From assembly GCA_947630715.1 (NCBI GenBank), contig CANRIP010000002.1, positions 38,611 to 102,610 of the forward strand: DNA of 64,000 bases, given 5' to 3'. The position numbers were made by a program, and so were the translations under genes. Source of the stretch: an uncultured Acetatifactor sp. Lineage in GTDB: Bacteria; Bacillota; Clostridia; Lachnospirales; Lachnospiraceae. Below the pieces are notes generated by a model that was not told the DNA's origin, ran no database searches, and saw only the letters and a program-made list of their open reading frames with translations. This document shows, piece after piece, positions 31,413-40,742 of this stretch (the first letter of the stretch is position 1; each line of letters starts with the position of its first letter).

Positions 31413-32923
31413 ATATCAAACAGGCGAAGGAGTACATTAAAAATTCTGTTCATTTATATCTGAAAAAGGATGAATGGGGAGAGTATAAGGTGCCGGTAGT
31501 GCGTCAGCGCCCTATATTCCTGCTGGGAGCCCCGGGGATCGGCAAGACGGCGATCATGGAGCAGATCGCTCAGGAAATGGGAATCGCCCTGGTGACATAC
31601 TCCATGACCCATCATACCAGGCAGTCGGCGCTGGGTCTTCCCTATATTACCGAAAAGGTGTATGACGGCAGGGCGGTTCAGGTTTCCGAGTATACCATGA
31701 GTGAGATCATTGCCACAATTTATGATACTATGGAGGCAAGCGGCATCCGGGAGGGCATCCTGTTTCTGGACGAGATCAACTGCGTGTCCGAGACGCTGGC
31801 GCCCTCCATGCTCCAGTTTCTGCAATACAAGGTTTTCGGCCGCCATCGGGTTCCGGAAGGGTGGGTCATTGTCACGGCGGGGAATCCTCCGGAGTATAAC
31901 CGCTCAGTGCGGGAGTTTGACGTGGTGACGCTGGATCGGCTGAAACTGATTAAGGTGGAGCCGGATTACCCGGTCTGGAAAGAGTATGCCGCGGGGAAAG
32001 GGATCCATAACGCGGTTTTAAGTTATCTGGATCTGAAAAAGGATCAGTTTTACCGGGTGGAAATGACGGCGGAGGGAAGAAATTATGTGACCGCGAGGGG
32101 CTGGGAAGATCTGGCGGAGATTCTCACGCTGTATGAGGAAGAAAAACTGGCGGTGGACGAAAGTCTGGTAGGGCAGTATCTGAGAAACGAAAGGGTTGTC
32201 AAGGAGTTTACCGCTTATTACGATTTGTACCATAAATATCAAAAGGACTATCCCATCGGGGAGATTCTGGCGGGAAAACCATCCGGCCAGACAGTGGCCA
32301 GGGCGAGAGCTGCCGCCTTTGACGAGCGGCTTTCCCTTCTGGGAATCCTGTTCGACCGGGTCAGGGCGGATATGGGATATGTGATGGAACAGGCGGATCT
32401 TGCCGCGGATCTGCGCACAGCGCTGAAGGCCCTGGGCGTCAAGGCGGAAACGCTGGATTCCGACCAGATGACGGAAATCCTGGAAAAGCAGGCGGAGGGC
32501 AGACGCAGTCTGCTGAGCAATCTAAAAGCGGCGAACGCTCTTTCGGAGGCCGACAAAAAGCGCCATCTGGGCGTCATTCAATTCCTGGAGGGAAGCCGCT
32601 GGGAGCTTTGCCGGGAACAGATTTCCCAGGGCGCGGAGGCCTATGAAATTCTAAAGAATCGTTATGCCGTAAGGCTGGAGGAGATGAAATCTCAGGCGGA
32701 ACATGTACAGCAAAGGCTGCATGGACTGTTTGGGTTTGTGGAGGAAGCGTTTTCCCAGGGAAACGAGCTGCTGGTTTTGATGACGGAGCTGACGGTGAAC
32801 GAGGGGTGCGCCCGGTTCATAGCGGCGTTTGGAAGCCCGGATTACCGCAAGCATCAGGAGGAAATGATGCTTGGGGAACGTCAAGATCAGATTCTGGAAA
32901 GGATAGAACGGCTGGGGCTGTGA
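31409..32923 (+). CDS. MoxR-type AAA+ ATPase
   Basis: 504 residues. Walker A is GAPGIGKTAIME near residue 38, and Walker B is GILFLDEINCVSE near residue 120; the sensor region reads VIVTAGNPPEYNRSVREFD. This is the MoxR/RavA class that pairs with VWA proteins to remodel or assemble complexes. The ATG overlaps the VWA stop codon, so an upstream extension inside the repeats is rejected. The C-terminal 250 residues are helical and specific to this subgroup. Together with the VWA protein it probably forms a chaperone-like pair whose client is unknown. Confidence 0.83.
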   Translation: MNIKQAKEYIKNSVHLYLKKDEWGEYKVPVVRQRPIFLLGAPGIGKTAIMEQIAQEMGIALVTYSMTHHTRQSALGLPYITEKVYDGRAVQVSEYTMSEIIATIYDTMEASGIREGILFLDEINCVSETLAPSMLQFLQYKVFGRHRVPEGWVIVTAGNPPEYNRSVREFDVVTLDRLKLIKVEPDYPVWKEYAAGKGIHNAVLSYLDLKKDQFYRVEMTAEGRNYVTARGWEDLAEILTLYEEEKLAVDESLVGQYLRNERVVKEFTAYYDLYHKYQKDYPIGEILAGKPSGQTVARARAAAFDERLSLLGILFDRVRADMGYVMEQADLAADLRTALKALGVKAETLDSDQMTEILEKQAEGRRSLLSNLKAANALSEADKKRHLGVIQFLEGSRWELCREQISQGAEAYEILKNRYAVRLEEMKSQAEHVQQRLHGLFGFVEEAFSQGNELLVLMTELTVNEGCARFIAAFGSPDYRKHQEEMMLGERQDQILERIERLGL

Positions 32924-32957
32924 CAGGGCCGGATCCATTGGGTGGGTGTCAGGTAGG

Positions 32958-33842
32958 ATGCGGGAGAAAGAGTATACAATGCAGGGAGGAAGCCTTTTTT
33001 ATAGGATTGACGGAAAAAAAGCGGCGATCCAAGGGTTTCAGGGGACGGCGGTTTCGGTGCAGGTGCCGGGCACTCTGGAGGGAGCGCCGGTGACCCTCAT
33101 AGAGAAAAAGGCTTTTTTGAGCAATAAGGAGTTGCAGCGGATTGTGCTGCCGGAGGAGATAGAAGAACTGGGGGACTGGGCTTTCGCCTATTGTGACGGG
33201 CTCAGACAGGTGGTGTTTCCCCAAAAGAAACTCCGGTTCGGAAAGAATGTGTTTTGGGAGTGCGGCAGTCTGGAGCAGGTTGGCTGTGGGGATGGGAGGA
33301 CGCCGGACGAAATGCTGGCGGCGGCCGTCGGCGCTTTGGACGCATACTATCTGCTGGATCTGCAGGAGGCGGGAACCGACGAATGGTTTCGGAAATGGGA
33401 CGCGAGACTGCTGGATTTCATGCGTACTTCCGATCAGGAGGGGTATTCCCGGCAGGTACTCTGCGGGGAAGAAGATTACGGCAGTACGGATTTGGAGGCA
33501 TATGTCAGCGGCCGGCGCAGAAAAAAAGTAAAGCTGGCGTTTCTGAGATGCCTGCACCCGGAGGGAATTTCCCGGGAATGGGAAATGAGGCTGGAAGAAT
33601 ATCTGAGAGCTCACACCAAGGGCGGGGAAAGTGAGGAAACCTGGCTGACGTTACAGGAGGAATACGGGGAGAACCGGGATTATTACAGCCTTTTTGCCAG
33701 ATCCGGGTGCATCACGCGGGATAATCTGGACTGCATCCTTCGGGATCTGGGAGATTCCCATCCGGAGATGAAGGCTTTTTTCCTGCGCTACGGGGATGAG
33801 AATTTTCAAAAGGAAGATTTCTGGAGCGGTCTGGAATTATGA
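32958..33842 (+). CDS. BspA-type leucine-rich-repeat (LRR_5) protein
   Basis: About 294 residues from the ATG at 32,958; a second ATG at 32,979 (MQGGSLFYRIDG) is also possible. The N-terminal 100 residues carry short LRR_5 repeats: VTLIEKKAFLSNKELQRIVL, IEELGDWAFAYCDGLRQVVF, FGKNVFWECGSLEQV. The rest is helical and charged without a known domain. No signal peptide is visible, so the protein is probably cytoplasmic. It follows the ATPase by 34 bp and may belong to the same unit, perhaps as an adaptor or client. Confidence 0.68.
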   Translation: MREKEYTMQGGSLFYRIDGKKAAIQGFQGTAVSVQVPGTLEGAPVTLIEKKAFLSNKELQRIVLPEEIEELGDWAFAYCDGLRQVVFPQKKLRFGKNVFWECGSLEQVGCGDGRTPDEMLAAAVGALDAYYLLDLQEAGTDEWFRKWDARLLDFMRTSDQEGYSRQVLCGEEDYGSTDLEAYVSGRRRKKVKLAFLRCLHPEGISREWEMRLEEYLRAHTKGGESEETWLTLQEEYGENRDYYSLFARSGCITRDNLDCILRDLGDSHPEMKAFFLRYGDENFQKEDFWSGLEL

Positions 33843-33980
33843 AGTATTTCTTGTATCACGCCCTATTTTTTGATATACTTTGTCATAATGAGACTGGGTG
33901 GGTGCAGGATTTCCTGCACGGCTCCCTTCAGAAACAATCTGAACGGAAAGGCTGCCGGAAGCAGCGGAAAGAGGGACGAC

Positions 33981-35207
33981 ATGACATTATCTGAGGCAAG
34001 ACAAAAGCTGCAAAAATATGGTCAGGAGCATTTGCTGAAATACTATGAGGAACTTTCTGCCGGGGAGCAGGAGGCGCTTCTGGAGCAGATTCAGGCGACG
34101 GACATGGAGGTGCTGAGGGAATGCAGTCACAGAGGGGAATTATCAAACCGGGGAGAATTTACGCCCCTCTATGCCATGCAGATTCCGGAGATAGAGAAAA
34201 ACCGCGAAAGCTTTACGGCGGTGGGCGTTAAGGCCATTCAGTTCGGCCAGGTGGGAGCGGTTCTGCTGGCCGGCGGCATGGGAACCCGCCTGGGATCGGA
34301 AAATCCCAAGGGGATGTTCAACGTGGGCTTAACCAGAGAGCTGTATATTTTTGAATGTATCATCGGGAATCTGCTGGATGTGGTGCGCATGACGGATACC
34401 TGGATTCACCTGTTTGTGATGACCAGCGAAAAAAATCATGAGGCTACGGTGCGGTTTTTAACCGAGCATGACTTTTTCCACTATCGGGAGGAATATGTCC
34501 ATTTTTTCACCCAGGAAATGGCGGCCGCTACGGATTTTGAAGGAAAGATTTATCTGGAGACGAAGGGAAGGCTTTCCACCTCCCCCAACGGCAACGGAGG
34601 GTGGTTCGTCTCCATGAAAAAGGCGGGGCTTTTGGAACTGGTGCGCAGGGAAGGCATTCAGTGGCTGAATGTCTTTGCGGTGGATAACGTTCTTCAGCGG
34701 ATTGCGGATCCCTGTTTTATAGGCGCAACGATCAGCAGAAACTGCGCGGTAGGCGCCAAAGTCGTGAAAAAGAACGCGCCGGACGAGCGAGTGGGCGTGA
34801 TCTGCCTGGAGGACGGCAGACCTTCCATCGTGGAGTATTATGAACTGACGGACGAGATGGCGGAGGCCAGGGACGAACACGGGGATCCGGCTTATTATTT
34901 CGGCGTGATCTTAAATTATCTGTTCAAAGTGGAAGAACTGGAGCGCATCTGGCAGAAGAAACTTCCCCTGCATGTGGTGGAAAAGAAAATTCCATACCTG
35001 AATGAGCAGGGAGAGCTGGTCAAGCCTCAGGAGCCGAACGGCTGCAAGTATGAAAACCTGGTGCTGGATATGATCCATCAGATGCCAAGCTGTCTCCCGT
35101 TCGAGGTGGTGCGGGAAAAGGAGTTTGCCCCCATCAAGAACATGACGGGCATCGATTCTGTGGAGAGCGCCAGAAAACTGCTTCAGGAAAACGGCGTAAA
35201 GCTTTGA
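33981..35207 (+). CDS. UDPGP-family UDP-sugar (UDP-GlcNAc/UDP-glucose) pyrophosphorylase
   Basis: 408 residues, starting at an ATG behind GAGGGACGAC. The nucleotide-binding loop VGAVLLAGGMGTRLGSENPKG is the signature of the eukaryote-like UDPGP/UAP family, which makes UDP-HexNAc or UDP-glucose from UTP and the sugar 1-phosphate. WLNVFAVDNVL and NGCKYENLVLDM fit conserved substrate-site segments of that family. The gene stands alone but is followed by galE, so the pair can supply and interconvert UDP-sugars for the surface polymers. Substrate preference is not decided by sequence. Confidence 0.82.
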   Translation: MTLSEARQKLQKYGQEHLLKYYEELSAGEQEALLEQIQATDMEVLRECSHRGELSNRGEFTPLYAMQIPEIEKNRESFTAVGVKAIQFGQVGAVLLAGGMGTRLGSENPKGMFNVGLTRELYIFECIIGNLLDVVRMTDTWIHLFVMTSEKNHEATVRFLTEHDFFHYREEYVHFFTQEMAAATDFEGKIYLETKGRLSTSPNGNGGWFVSMKKAGLLELVRREGIQWLNVFAVDNVLQRIADPCFIGATISRNCAVGAKVVKKNAPDERVGVICLEDGRPSIVEYYELTDEMAEARDEHGDPAYYFGVILNYLFKVEELERIWQKKLPLHVVEKKIPYLNEQGELVKPQEPNGCKYENLVLDMIHQMPSCLPFEVVREKEFAPIKNMTGIDSVESARKLLQENGVKL

Positions 35208-35276
35208 GATTCTTTGGAGGGAAAACAGGCGTGGCATGGGCGTAACCGAACCCGGTTGTGCGAAAAAGGAGGAAAC

Positions 35277-36305
35277 ATGAAGATTTTGGTGACAGGCGGC
35301 GCCGGATTTATCGGCAGCCATACGGTGGTGGAGCTTCAACAGGCCGGCTATGACGTAGTGGTTTTGGACAATTTATGTAATTCCAGTGAAAAATCCCTGA
35401 AACGGGTCGAGGCGATTACAGGGAAACAGGTTCCCTTTTACAGAGCGGATATTTTGGATCGAAACGCGCTGGAAACCATCTTTTCAGAGGAACACATTGA
35501 CGCGGTCATTCATTTTGCAGGGTTGAAGGCTGTGCCGGAATCGGTGAAAAAGCCCTGGGAGTATTATGAAAATAATATTGCGGGAACTCTCACTCTAGTG
35601 GATGTGATGCGAAAGCACAATGTGAAAAACATCATCTTTTCCTCCAGCGCCACGGTTTACGGTACGCCCGCCTTTGTGCCGATCACAGAGGCGTGTCCCA
35701 AGGGACAGTGCACAAATCCTTACGGCTGGACCAAATCCATGCTGGAGCAGATCCTGACGGATATCCAAAAGGCGGATCCGGAATGGAATGTGATCCTGCT
35801 GCGCTATTTTAACCCTATCGGGGCTCATCCCAGCGGGACGATGGGAGAAAACCCCAACGGCATCCCCAACAATCTGATGCCGTACATTACGCAGGTAGCG
35901 GTAGGGAAACTCCGGGAGCTGAACGTGTTCGGAAACGATTATGACACGCCGGACGGCACCGGGGTACGGGATTATATCCATGTGGTGGATCTGGCGCAGG
36001 GGCATGTGAAAGCGCTGAAAAAAATCGAAGAAAAAGCAGGGCTTAAGATTTATAATTTGGGGACAGGCGTGGGTTATAGCGTCCTGGACATTGTCAAAAA
36101 TTTCGAGGAGGCGTCCGGTGTGAAAATCCCCTATGTTATCCGGGAAAGACGCCCCGGCGATATCGATACCTGTTATGCGGACGCTTCTCTGGCCAGGGAG
36201 GAGCTGGGCTGGGAAGCCGGACGCGGCATTCAGGAAATGTGCCGGGACGCCTGGAGATGGCAAAAGAATAATCCCAACGGATACGAAGACGCCGCGGACG
36301 CCTGA
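35277..36305 (+). CDS. galE: UDP-glucose 4-epimerase
   Basis: 342 residues, normal GalE length, with AAAGGAGG before the ATG. N-terminal NAD-binding [20 protein letters not shown], catalytic SSSATVYG with the later [10 protein letters not shown] (YXXXK), and [14 protein letters not shown] are the standard GalE motifs. It interconverts UDP-glucose/UDP-galactose and possibly the N-acetyl forms. The position after a UDP-sugar pyrophosphorylase supports a role in precursor supply. Confidence 0.93.
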   Translation: MKILVTGGAGFIGSHTVVELQQAGYDVVVLDNLCNSSEKSLKRVEAITGKQVPFYRADILDRNALETIFSEEHIDAVIHFAGLKAVPESVKKPWEYYENNIAGTLTLVDVMRKHNVKNIIFSSSATVYGTPAFVPITEACPKGQCTNPYGWTKSMLEQILTDIQKADPEWNVILLRYFNPIGAHPSGTMGENPNGIPNNLMPYITQVAVGKLRELNVFGNDYDTPDGTGVRDYIHVVDLAQGHVKALKKIEEKAGLKIYNLGTGVGYSVLDIVKNFEEASGVKIPYVIRERRPGDIDTCYADASLAREELGWEAGRGIQEMCRDAWRWQKNNPNGYEDAADA

Positions 36306-36338
36306 CAGGGGCCGGAAAAAGGGCGGCGCTGTTTGGCG

Positions 36339-36989
36339 CTAAGCCACATAACAGTACATAAAGATAAAATGGCAGGCGCTTCCGGCCATGACAAACAGAT
36401 GAAAGATTTCGTGGGAGCCGAAAAATCTGTGCCGGGAGTCAAACAACGGCAGCTTTAAGGCGTAGACGATACCGCCGGCAGTATAGATCAGTCCTCCGGC
36501 CAGCAGCCAGAAAAATGCGGCGGCGGGCAGGGAGGACAAAAGCCGGCCGAACACCGGCAGGCAGACCCAGCCCATGGCGATGTAGATCATGGAAGAAAAC
36601 CATTTGGGACAGGTAATCCAGCAGGCCTTGACGGCCATACCGGCCAGGGCGATCCCCCAGACAAGGGCAAGCAGGGTAAACCCTGATCTGCCGCCAAGGA
36701 CGATGAGACAGACCGGCGTATAGGATCCTGCGATCAGCACAAAAATCATCATGTGATCCAGCTTTCGGAAAAAGGTCAAAGCTTTCCCCGACAAATTGAC
36801 GGAATGATAGGCGGCGCTGCAGCCGTAGAGCAGTACCATACTCGCCATAAAGACGGTCATGGACGCAAAATTTAAAGGGCCGGACGTGACGCCTGCCTTG
36901 ACCAGCAGGGGCACCGCCCCAAAGACTGCCATCATCATGCCGATAAAATGGGTGATGGCGCTGCCGGGTTCTCTGATGGTGATCTGCAT
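36339..36989 (-). CDS. hemolysin III / PAQR-like membrane protein
   Basis: 216 residues with seven hydrophobic helices. The family marks are ITHFIGMMMA at the start, LLYGCSAAYHSV and KLDHMMIFVLIAGSYTPVCL in the middle, and FGSHEIFHLFVMAGSACHF at the end, with the conserved histidines that bind zinc in PAQR proteins. Despite the hemolysin III name, the physiological role in bacteria is poorly defined. It is convergent with galE, with only 33 bp between the stops. Confidence 0.88.
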   Translation of the reverse strand: MQITIREPGSAITHFIGMMMAVFGAVPLLVKAGVTSGPLNFASMTVFMASMVLLYGCSAAYHSVNLSGKALTFFRKLDHMMIFVLIAGSYTPVCLIVLGGRSGFTLLALVWGIALAGMAVKACWITCPKWFSSMIYIAMGWVCLPVFGRLLSSLPAAAFFWLLAGGLIYTAGGIVYALKLPLFDSRHRFFGSHEIFHLFVMAGSACHFIFMYCYVA

Positions 36990-37240
36990 ATTCCCTCCCG
37001 TCTGAAACGCAATTTTGGCGTTTCCCTTTCCGCGGCCTGTGCAAAGGCCGTGTCAGAAATGCGGCGCAAAGCCGTTTTCTTTGTTTAGGTTCTGTTGATA
37101 AGATTCCATTTCATGTACAAAACTATACGAAAAAGTTTTAAAAACGATGTAAAATATAGCCATAATTCAACATGTGGTTTTGAAAACTACATGTGGCATA
37201 AAAAGATCATACTCCGGGAAAACGGATTTGTCAATACGAG
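36990..37240. other. intergenic region upstream of the hemolysin III-like gene
   Basis: AT-rich, no gene. ACATGTGG occurs twice at about 37,170-37,197 around TTTTGAAAAC, a possible protein-binding site. The 21-bp repeats begin after it. Confidence 0.35.
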
Positions 37241-37245
37241 ATGGG

Positions 37246-37413
37246 GAAGATAAGAAACAAGATGCAGAAAATAAGAAACAAGATGAAGAAAATAAGACCC
37301 AAGATGAAGAAAATAAGACCCAAGATGAAAAAAATAAGACACAAGATTGAGGAAGACAGGAAACAAGATGAGGAAGACAGGAAACAAGATGAGGAAGACA
37401 GGAAACAAGAAAA
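37246..37413 (+). repeat. eight 21-bp tandem repeats encoding heptads
   Basis: Units of the type AATAAGACCCAAGATGAAGAA run about eight times and shift gradually to AGACAGGAAACAAGATGAGGA. A frame from 37,241 to 37,438 translates them as heptads (KIRPKMK, then EDRKQDE), basic first and acidic later, as in a coiled coil. There is no good ribosome-binding site, so translation is doubtful. Confidence 0.7.
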
Positions 37414-37416
37414 GGG

Positions 37417-37683
37417 TCAGTCCTCCTCGATGACCTGAATCTCCAGATAGTCGAAAGAGATGGATTCGATAAAATTATCCCCGGTAAACCGGGTTTTGTT
37501 ATGGCGTTTAAACTCGGAAATGTTTTTCTCCAGCCAGATGGGCTGGGCCAGATCAAACTGGCGGCATGCCTCCTCCAGCCCGCGAAAAATCTTGTGGGTG
37601 CGTGTATCCGGATCTCCGTCCGCAATGCAGACGTCCTGAATCATATGATTATTTTTCCATGCTTTTACCCAGAGTCGAAACAT
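37417..37683 (-). CDS. conserved small protein of unknown function, 88 residues
   Basis: The frame starts MFRLWVKAWKNNHMIQDVCI, contains DTRTHKIFRGLEEACRQFDL and ends FIESISFDYLEIQVIEED, a pattern I associate with a widespread hypothetical family in Lachnospiraceae. GAGGT about 7 bp upstream of the ATG is provided by a dispersed repeat. The neighbouring frame on the other strand is the coiled-coil-like repeat and is not a competing gene over this stretch. Function unknown; soluble and cytoplasmic by composition. Confidence 0.72.
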   Translation of the reverse strand: MFRLWVKAWKNNHMIQDVCIADGDPDTRTHKIFRGLEEACRQFDLAQPIWLEKNISEFKRHNKTRFTGDNFIESISFDYLEIQVIEED

Positions 37684-37791
37684 TTTTATACCTCATTTCC
37701 GCGCTGATCTTTGCGCATAACGAGTTTGTGTCAAGCAGTGCGCGGACACAAATCTCGCGATTGAAAATTTTAATTTTCAATCTTTCCACCT
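37684..37791 (-). repeat. dispersed leader repeat, long copy
   Basis: On the minus strand: the 11-bp palindrome GATTGAAAATT/AATTTTCAATC, about 42 bp containing CTGCTTGACACAAACTCG, then GCGCAAAGATCAGCGCGGAA and ATGAGGT. The short copy at 9,000-9,058 lacks the 42 bp. In both places the repeat ends in the ribosome-binding site of the next gene. Confidence 0.75.
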
Positions 37792-38212
37792 TGTCGAAAA
37801 CGGTTTTCCTGTCAGTACCATGGTAACGGATTTTGGCGGGAAACGCAAGCGGGAATCTTGCGGAGTGGGTTTGGTAAAAAACCTGCGGACGCCATAGATC
37901 AGAAAGTTGCGGATGCGATGGGTTCCAAGCTTGCGGGCGGGTTTGGTAAGTCCGTGCATACCGTCGGGAATGCGCAGAGTCCGGTTCTGAAATTCCGCTT
38001 TCCTTCATATACATATAAAGTACTGCATTACCCCAGGGTAGAATCAACAAAAAATGTTAATAAAGGATTAATTTTTTGTGAAAAATGATCATTTGTGCTC
38101 TTTTCTATGGTATAATGAATTGAATCTCAATGAGATACAGGACGGCGGATTATGTGATCCGGTCTTTTACAGACGCGTTTACGGAATAGAAGGACAAAAT
38201 GAAGGAGAAACC
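37792..38212 (+). promoter_or_regulatory. intergenic region with promoter of the alarmone synthetase
   Basis: No gene is supported before the ATG at 38,213. An extended -10 box TGGTATAAT (38,108-38,116) stands about 97 bp upstream of the start; a good -35 is not evident. GAAGGAG lies 7-8 bp before the ATG. Confidence 0.5.
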
Positions 38213-38860
38213 ATGGAACTGAAAGCAGATAACGGTGAAGGGATCGACAGTTGGCGCGAGGTGACGTTGATCTATAATGCGGCGCTGAGACAGATCGAAA
38301 CCAGGATGGAGATCCTGAACGATGAGTTCCAGCATGTTCATCAGTATAATCCCATCGAACATATCAAATCACGGATCAAGACGCCGGAGAGTATTGTAAA
38401 AAAGCTGAAACGGCATCAGTATGAATCCACCATCGACAATATGGTGAAGTATATCAATGATATTGCCGGGATTCGTATTATCTGTTCTTTTACCTCCGAT
38501 ATTTACCGGATCGCGGATATGATCGCGGAGCAGCGGGATATCCGTGTGCTTGCGGTGAAGGATTATATTACCTTTCCCAAAGCAAGCGGTTATAAGAGCT
38601 ACCATATGATCGTCACGGTGCCTGTGTATCTGTCGGATCGTACGGTGGACGCCAAAGTGGAAATCCAGATCCGGACGGTAGCCATGGATTTCTGGGCCAG
38701 TCTGGAGCATAAGATTCACTATAAGTTTGAAGGGGACGCTCCGGAGTACATCCGAAACGAGCTGGTGGAATGCGCCAGGCTGGTTTCCGACCTGGACGAC
38801 AGAATGCTGGAGCTGAACAATAAGATCCAGAACATTGGAAAACCCGGCGGAGGGCAGTAA
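38213..38860 (+). CDS. small alarmone synthetase (GTP pyrophosphokinase, RelQ/YjbM type)
   Basis: 215 residues, the size of single-domain (p)ppGpp synthetases. RelA/SpoT synthetase motifs are visible: TPESIVKKLKRHQY, DIAGIRIICSF, YITFPKASGYKSYHMI and VEIQIRTVAMDFWASLEHKI, with the glutamate of EIQIRT as the catalytic residue. There is no HD hydrolase, TGS or ACT domain. It makes (p)ppGpp in response to stress, probably cell-wall or starvation signals. It is transcribed alone from the promoter near 38,110. Whether it is a RelQ or RelP type enzyme cannot be settled by eye. Confidence 0.88.
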   Translation: MELKADNGEGIDSWREVTLIYNAALRQIETRMEILNDEFQHVHQYNPIEHIKSRIKTPESIVKKLKRHQYESTIDNMVKYINDIAGIRIICSFTSDIYRIADMIAEQRDIRVLAVKDYITFPKASGYKSYHMIVTVPVYLSDRTVDAKVEIQIRTVAMDFWASLEHKIHYKFEGDAPEYIRNELVECARLVSDLDDRMLELNNKIQNIGKPGGGQ

Positions 38861-39260
38861 GACAAAAATTTTGGAATGAAAAATTGGGGAATGAAAAATT
38901 TTGGAGTAAAAATGAGGAGTGCCCAGATACCTTTCGGTACCTGGGCTATTATGAAAAAATCAATCTGGTTTCTGAAAAAGGGTTAGATTCTGTTTTTCAA
39001 ATGCAAATTCATTGTAACAAATAAATATGAACAGAATGTGAACGGGCTGTAAAAACTTGGTGAATGTTACAAAAACGGAAGACAAACATCCGTCAAAGTA
39101 TGCGTTTTGCACAAAACAGGGCACCCGGCGCGGCGGCGGGGGAATAAGTTTTCCTTGAGACTTGGAGAAAAAGATGATAGAATGTCCATAGGTAGCGATA
39201 AACCACAGTATGGCGGTCCGGTGGCGTGAAACAACGCGGGACAGATCTGGAGGAGAGCAC
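38861..39260. other. intergenic region with terminator hairpin and promoter
   Basis: A short unit around GGAATGAAAAATT is repeated three times at 38,870-38,915. GCCCAGATACC (38,921-38,931) pairs with GGTACCTGGGC (38,936-38,946) as a terminator-like stem with weak T tract. TTGAGA (39,155-39,160) and TAGAAT (39,178-39,183), 17 bp apart, form a promoter for the coiled-coil gene. Nothing else was seen. Confidence 0.55.
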
Positions 39261-40085
39261 ATGGATATGTTTATGGATAAGCTGGCGCAGAAACTGACGG
39301 CACAGGAGATCATAAAGGCAAATACTGCGGCGGAAACGGAAGAATTAAACAGACTGCGGGATCAGATCAATGAGTATGATAAATGTCTGGCAAGGCTGAA
39401 GGAACTGGTGGATGAAAGCTCCGAAAAGCTGCAAGGCGGCGCTGTGGAAAACAGCGAGCTGAATCTGCTGGTAGAAAAGAATATGGATGAGCTGAACAGT
39501 TGTCTGCGTCAAAATACGGCTCAGAACGAGCATTTGCAGCAACTGCTTTCAGAGCGCCTGGAAGGCGTGGACAAAAGCCTGGACCAGCGTTTCGACGAGG
39601 CGGACAGGAAACTGGGCGAGCGGCTTGGCAGCGTCAACAGAATTATGGGGGAACGGCTGGAGAGCATGGACAAGTCTCTGGAGGACCTGGACGGCGCTTT
39701 GGACGAGAGGCTTGACAATATGGACAGCGCCCTGGCGGAGAGGCTTGCGGGAATGAACCGCTCTCTCAGTGAAAAGCTGAATCAACTGGACGGAAAGCTG
39801 GGAGAAAACGGGGATACCAATCTGGACGAACGGCTGAACGGGCATTTTGAGGCCGTGAACGAGTGCGTCCACAGAGAATGCGTTAAAGTCTACCGTAACG
39901 TGCAGGCCGTGGTCGTGGAAGAAAGCGGAAAGCAGACGGAGGCGCTGACCGGCGCCGTAAACGGCGTACAGAACGTGAAAAAGAAACTGGGTACGGTTTT
40001 GGGATTTTCAGTGGCGGCGTTTTTGCTTTCTCTGGCGGGCGTTGTGATTCAGATTCTGAACATGCTGGGAATCACGCTGTTTTAA
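39261..40085 (+). CDS. tail-anchored coiled-coil protein
   Basis: 274 residues, starting behind GGAGGAGA. A long coiled coil spans about residues 20-190 with repeated ERLxxxxxxLxERL-like units (ERLGSVNRIMGERLESMDKS, LDERLDNMDSALAERLAGMN). A single membrane helix lies at the extreme C-terminus (LGFSVAAFLLSLAGVVIQIL), leaving the bulk in the cytoplasm. No enzymatic motif. Similar conserved proteins occur in Lachnospiraceae to my recollection. A structural or cell-envelope scaffolding role is an inference. Confidence 0.68.
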   Translation: MDMFMDKLAQKLTAQEIIKANTAAETEELNRLRDQINEYDKCLARLKELVDESSEKLQGGAVENSELNLLVEKNMDELNSCLRQNTAQNEHLQQLLSERLEGVDKSLDQRFDEADRKLGERLGSVNRIMGERLESMDKSLEDLDGALDERLDNMDSALAERLAGMNRSLSEKLNQLDGKLGENGDTNLDERLNGHFEAVNECVHRECVKVYRNVQAVVVEESGKQTEALTGAVNGVQNVKKKLGTVLGFSVAAFLLSLAGVVIQILNMLGITLF

Positions 40086-40095
40086 CGGAGACTTT

Positions 40096-40689
40096 ATGGG
40101 AAAGGAAATCTGGAAACCCGGTAATATGCTGTATCCGCTGCCGGTGGTCATGGTGAGCATGGCGGATCGGGACGGGAATTATAATATCATCACGATTGCA
40201 TGGGCGGGAACGGTTTGTACCGACCCGCCCATGGTCAGTATCTCTGTGCGGCCGGAGAGATACTCCTATTCCATTTTGCGGGAAACGGGAGAGTTTGTGG
40301 TAAATCTGACCACCAGGCATCTGGCCCGCGCCGCCGATTATTGCGGTGTGAAAAGCGGCAGGGACGTGGACAAGTTTCAGACGCTGCGTCTGACCCCTGT
40401 GGAAGCCCTGCGGGTCAAGGCGCCTCTCATCGGGGAAAGCCCCGTGAACCTGGAATGTCAGGTGAAACAGGTTCTGGAGCTGGGATCCCATTCCCTGTTT
40501 TTGGCGGAGATTGTGGCCGTACACGCGGAGGATGCTTATCTGGACGAACAGCGCAGATTTCATCTGGAAAAGGCGGAGCCCATCGTGTATTCCCACGGAG
40601 CGTATCTGCTCTGCGGGGAGCAGATCGGCACGTTTGGGTACAGCGTTCGGCGAAAACCGCGGAAGAAGGGCGGGAAATCGGGCAACTGA
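40096..40689 (+). CDS. flavin reductase family protein (FMN-binding split barrel)
   Basis: 197 residues. The N-terminus YPLPVVMVSMADRDGNYNII, then WAGTVCTDPPMVSISVRPER and GEFVVNLTT, match the flavin-reductase-like FMN-binding split barrel. Such proteins reduce flavins or act as flavoprotein oxidoreductases of unknown substrate. Starts 10 bp after the coiled-coil gene, so both may share a transcript. Confidence 0.86.
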   Translation: MGKEIWKPGNMLYPLPVVMVSMADRDGNYNIITIAWAGTVCTDPPMVSISVRPERYSYSILRETGEFVVNLTTRHLARAADYCGVKSGRDVDKFQTLRLTPVEALRVKAPLIGESPVNLECQVKQVLELGSHSLFLAEIVAVHAEDAYLDEQRRFHLEKAEPIVYSHGAYLLCGEQIGTFGYSVRRKPRKKGGKSGN

Positions 40690-40742
40690 CGCGTTTCGGA
40701 CACAGGGGGACGCGCTGACGGAAATCATGGAAGAACAATGAA

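Noticed and set aside
37241..37438. coding gene from the 21-bp repeats
   Set aside because: No ribosome-binding site and its end overlaps the better-supported minus-strand gene; listed as a repeat instead.
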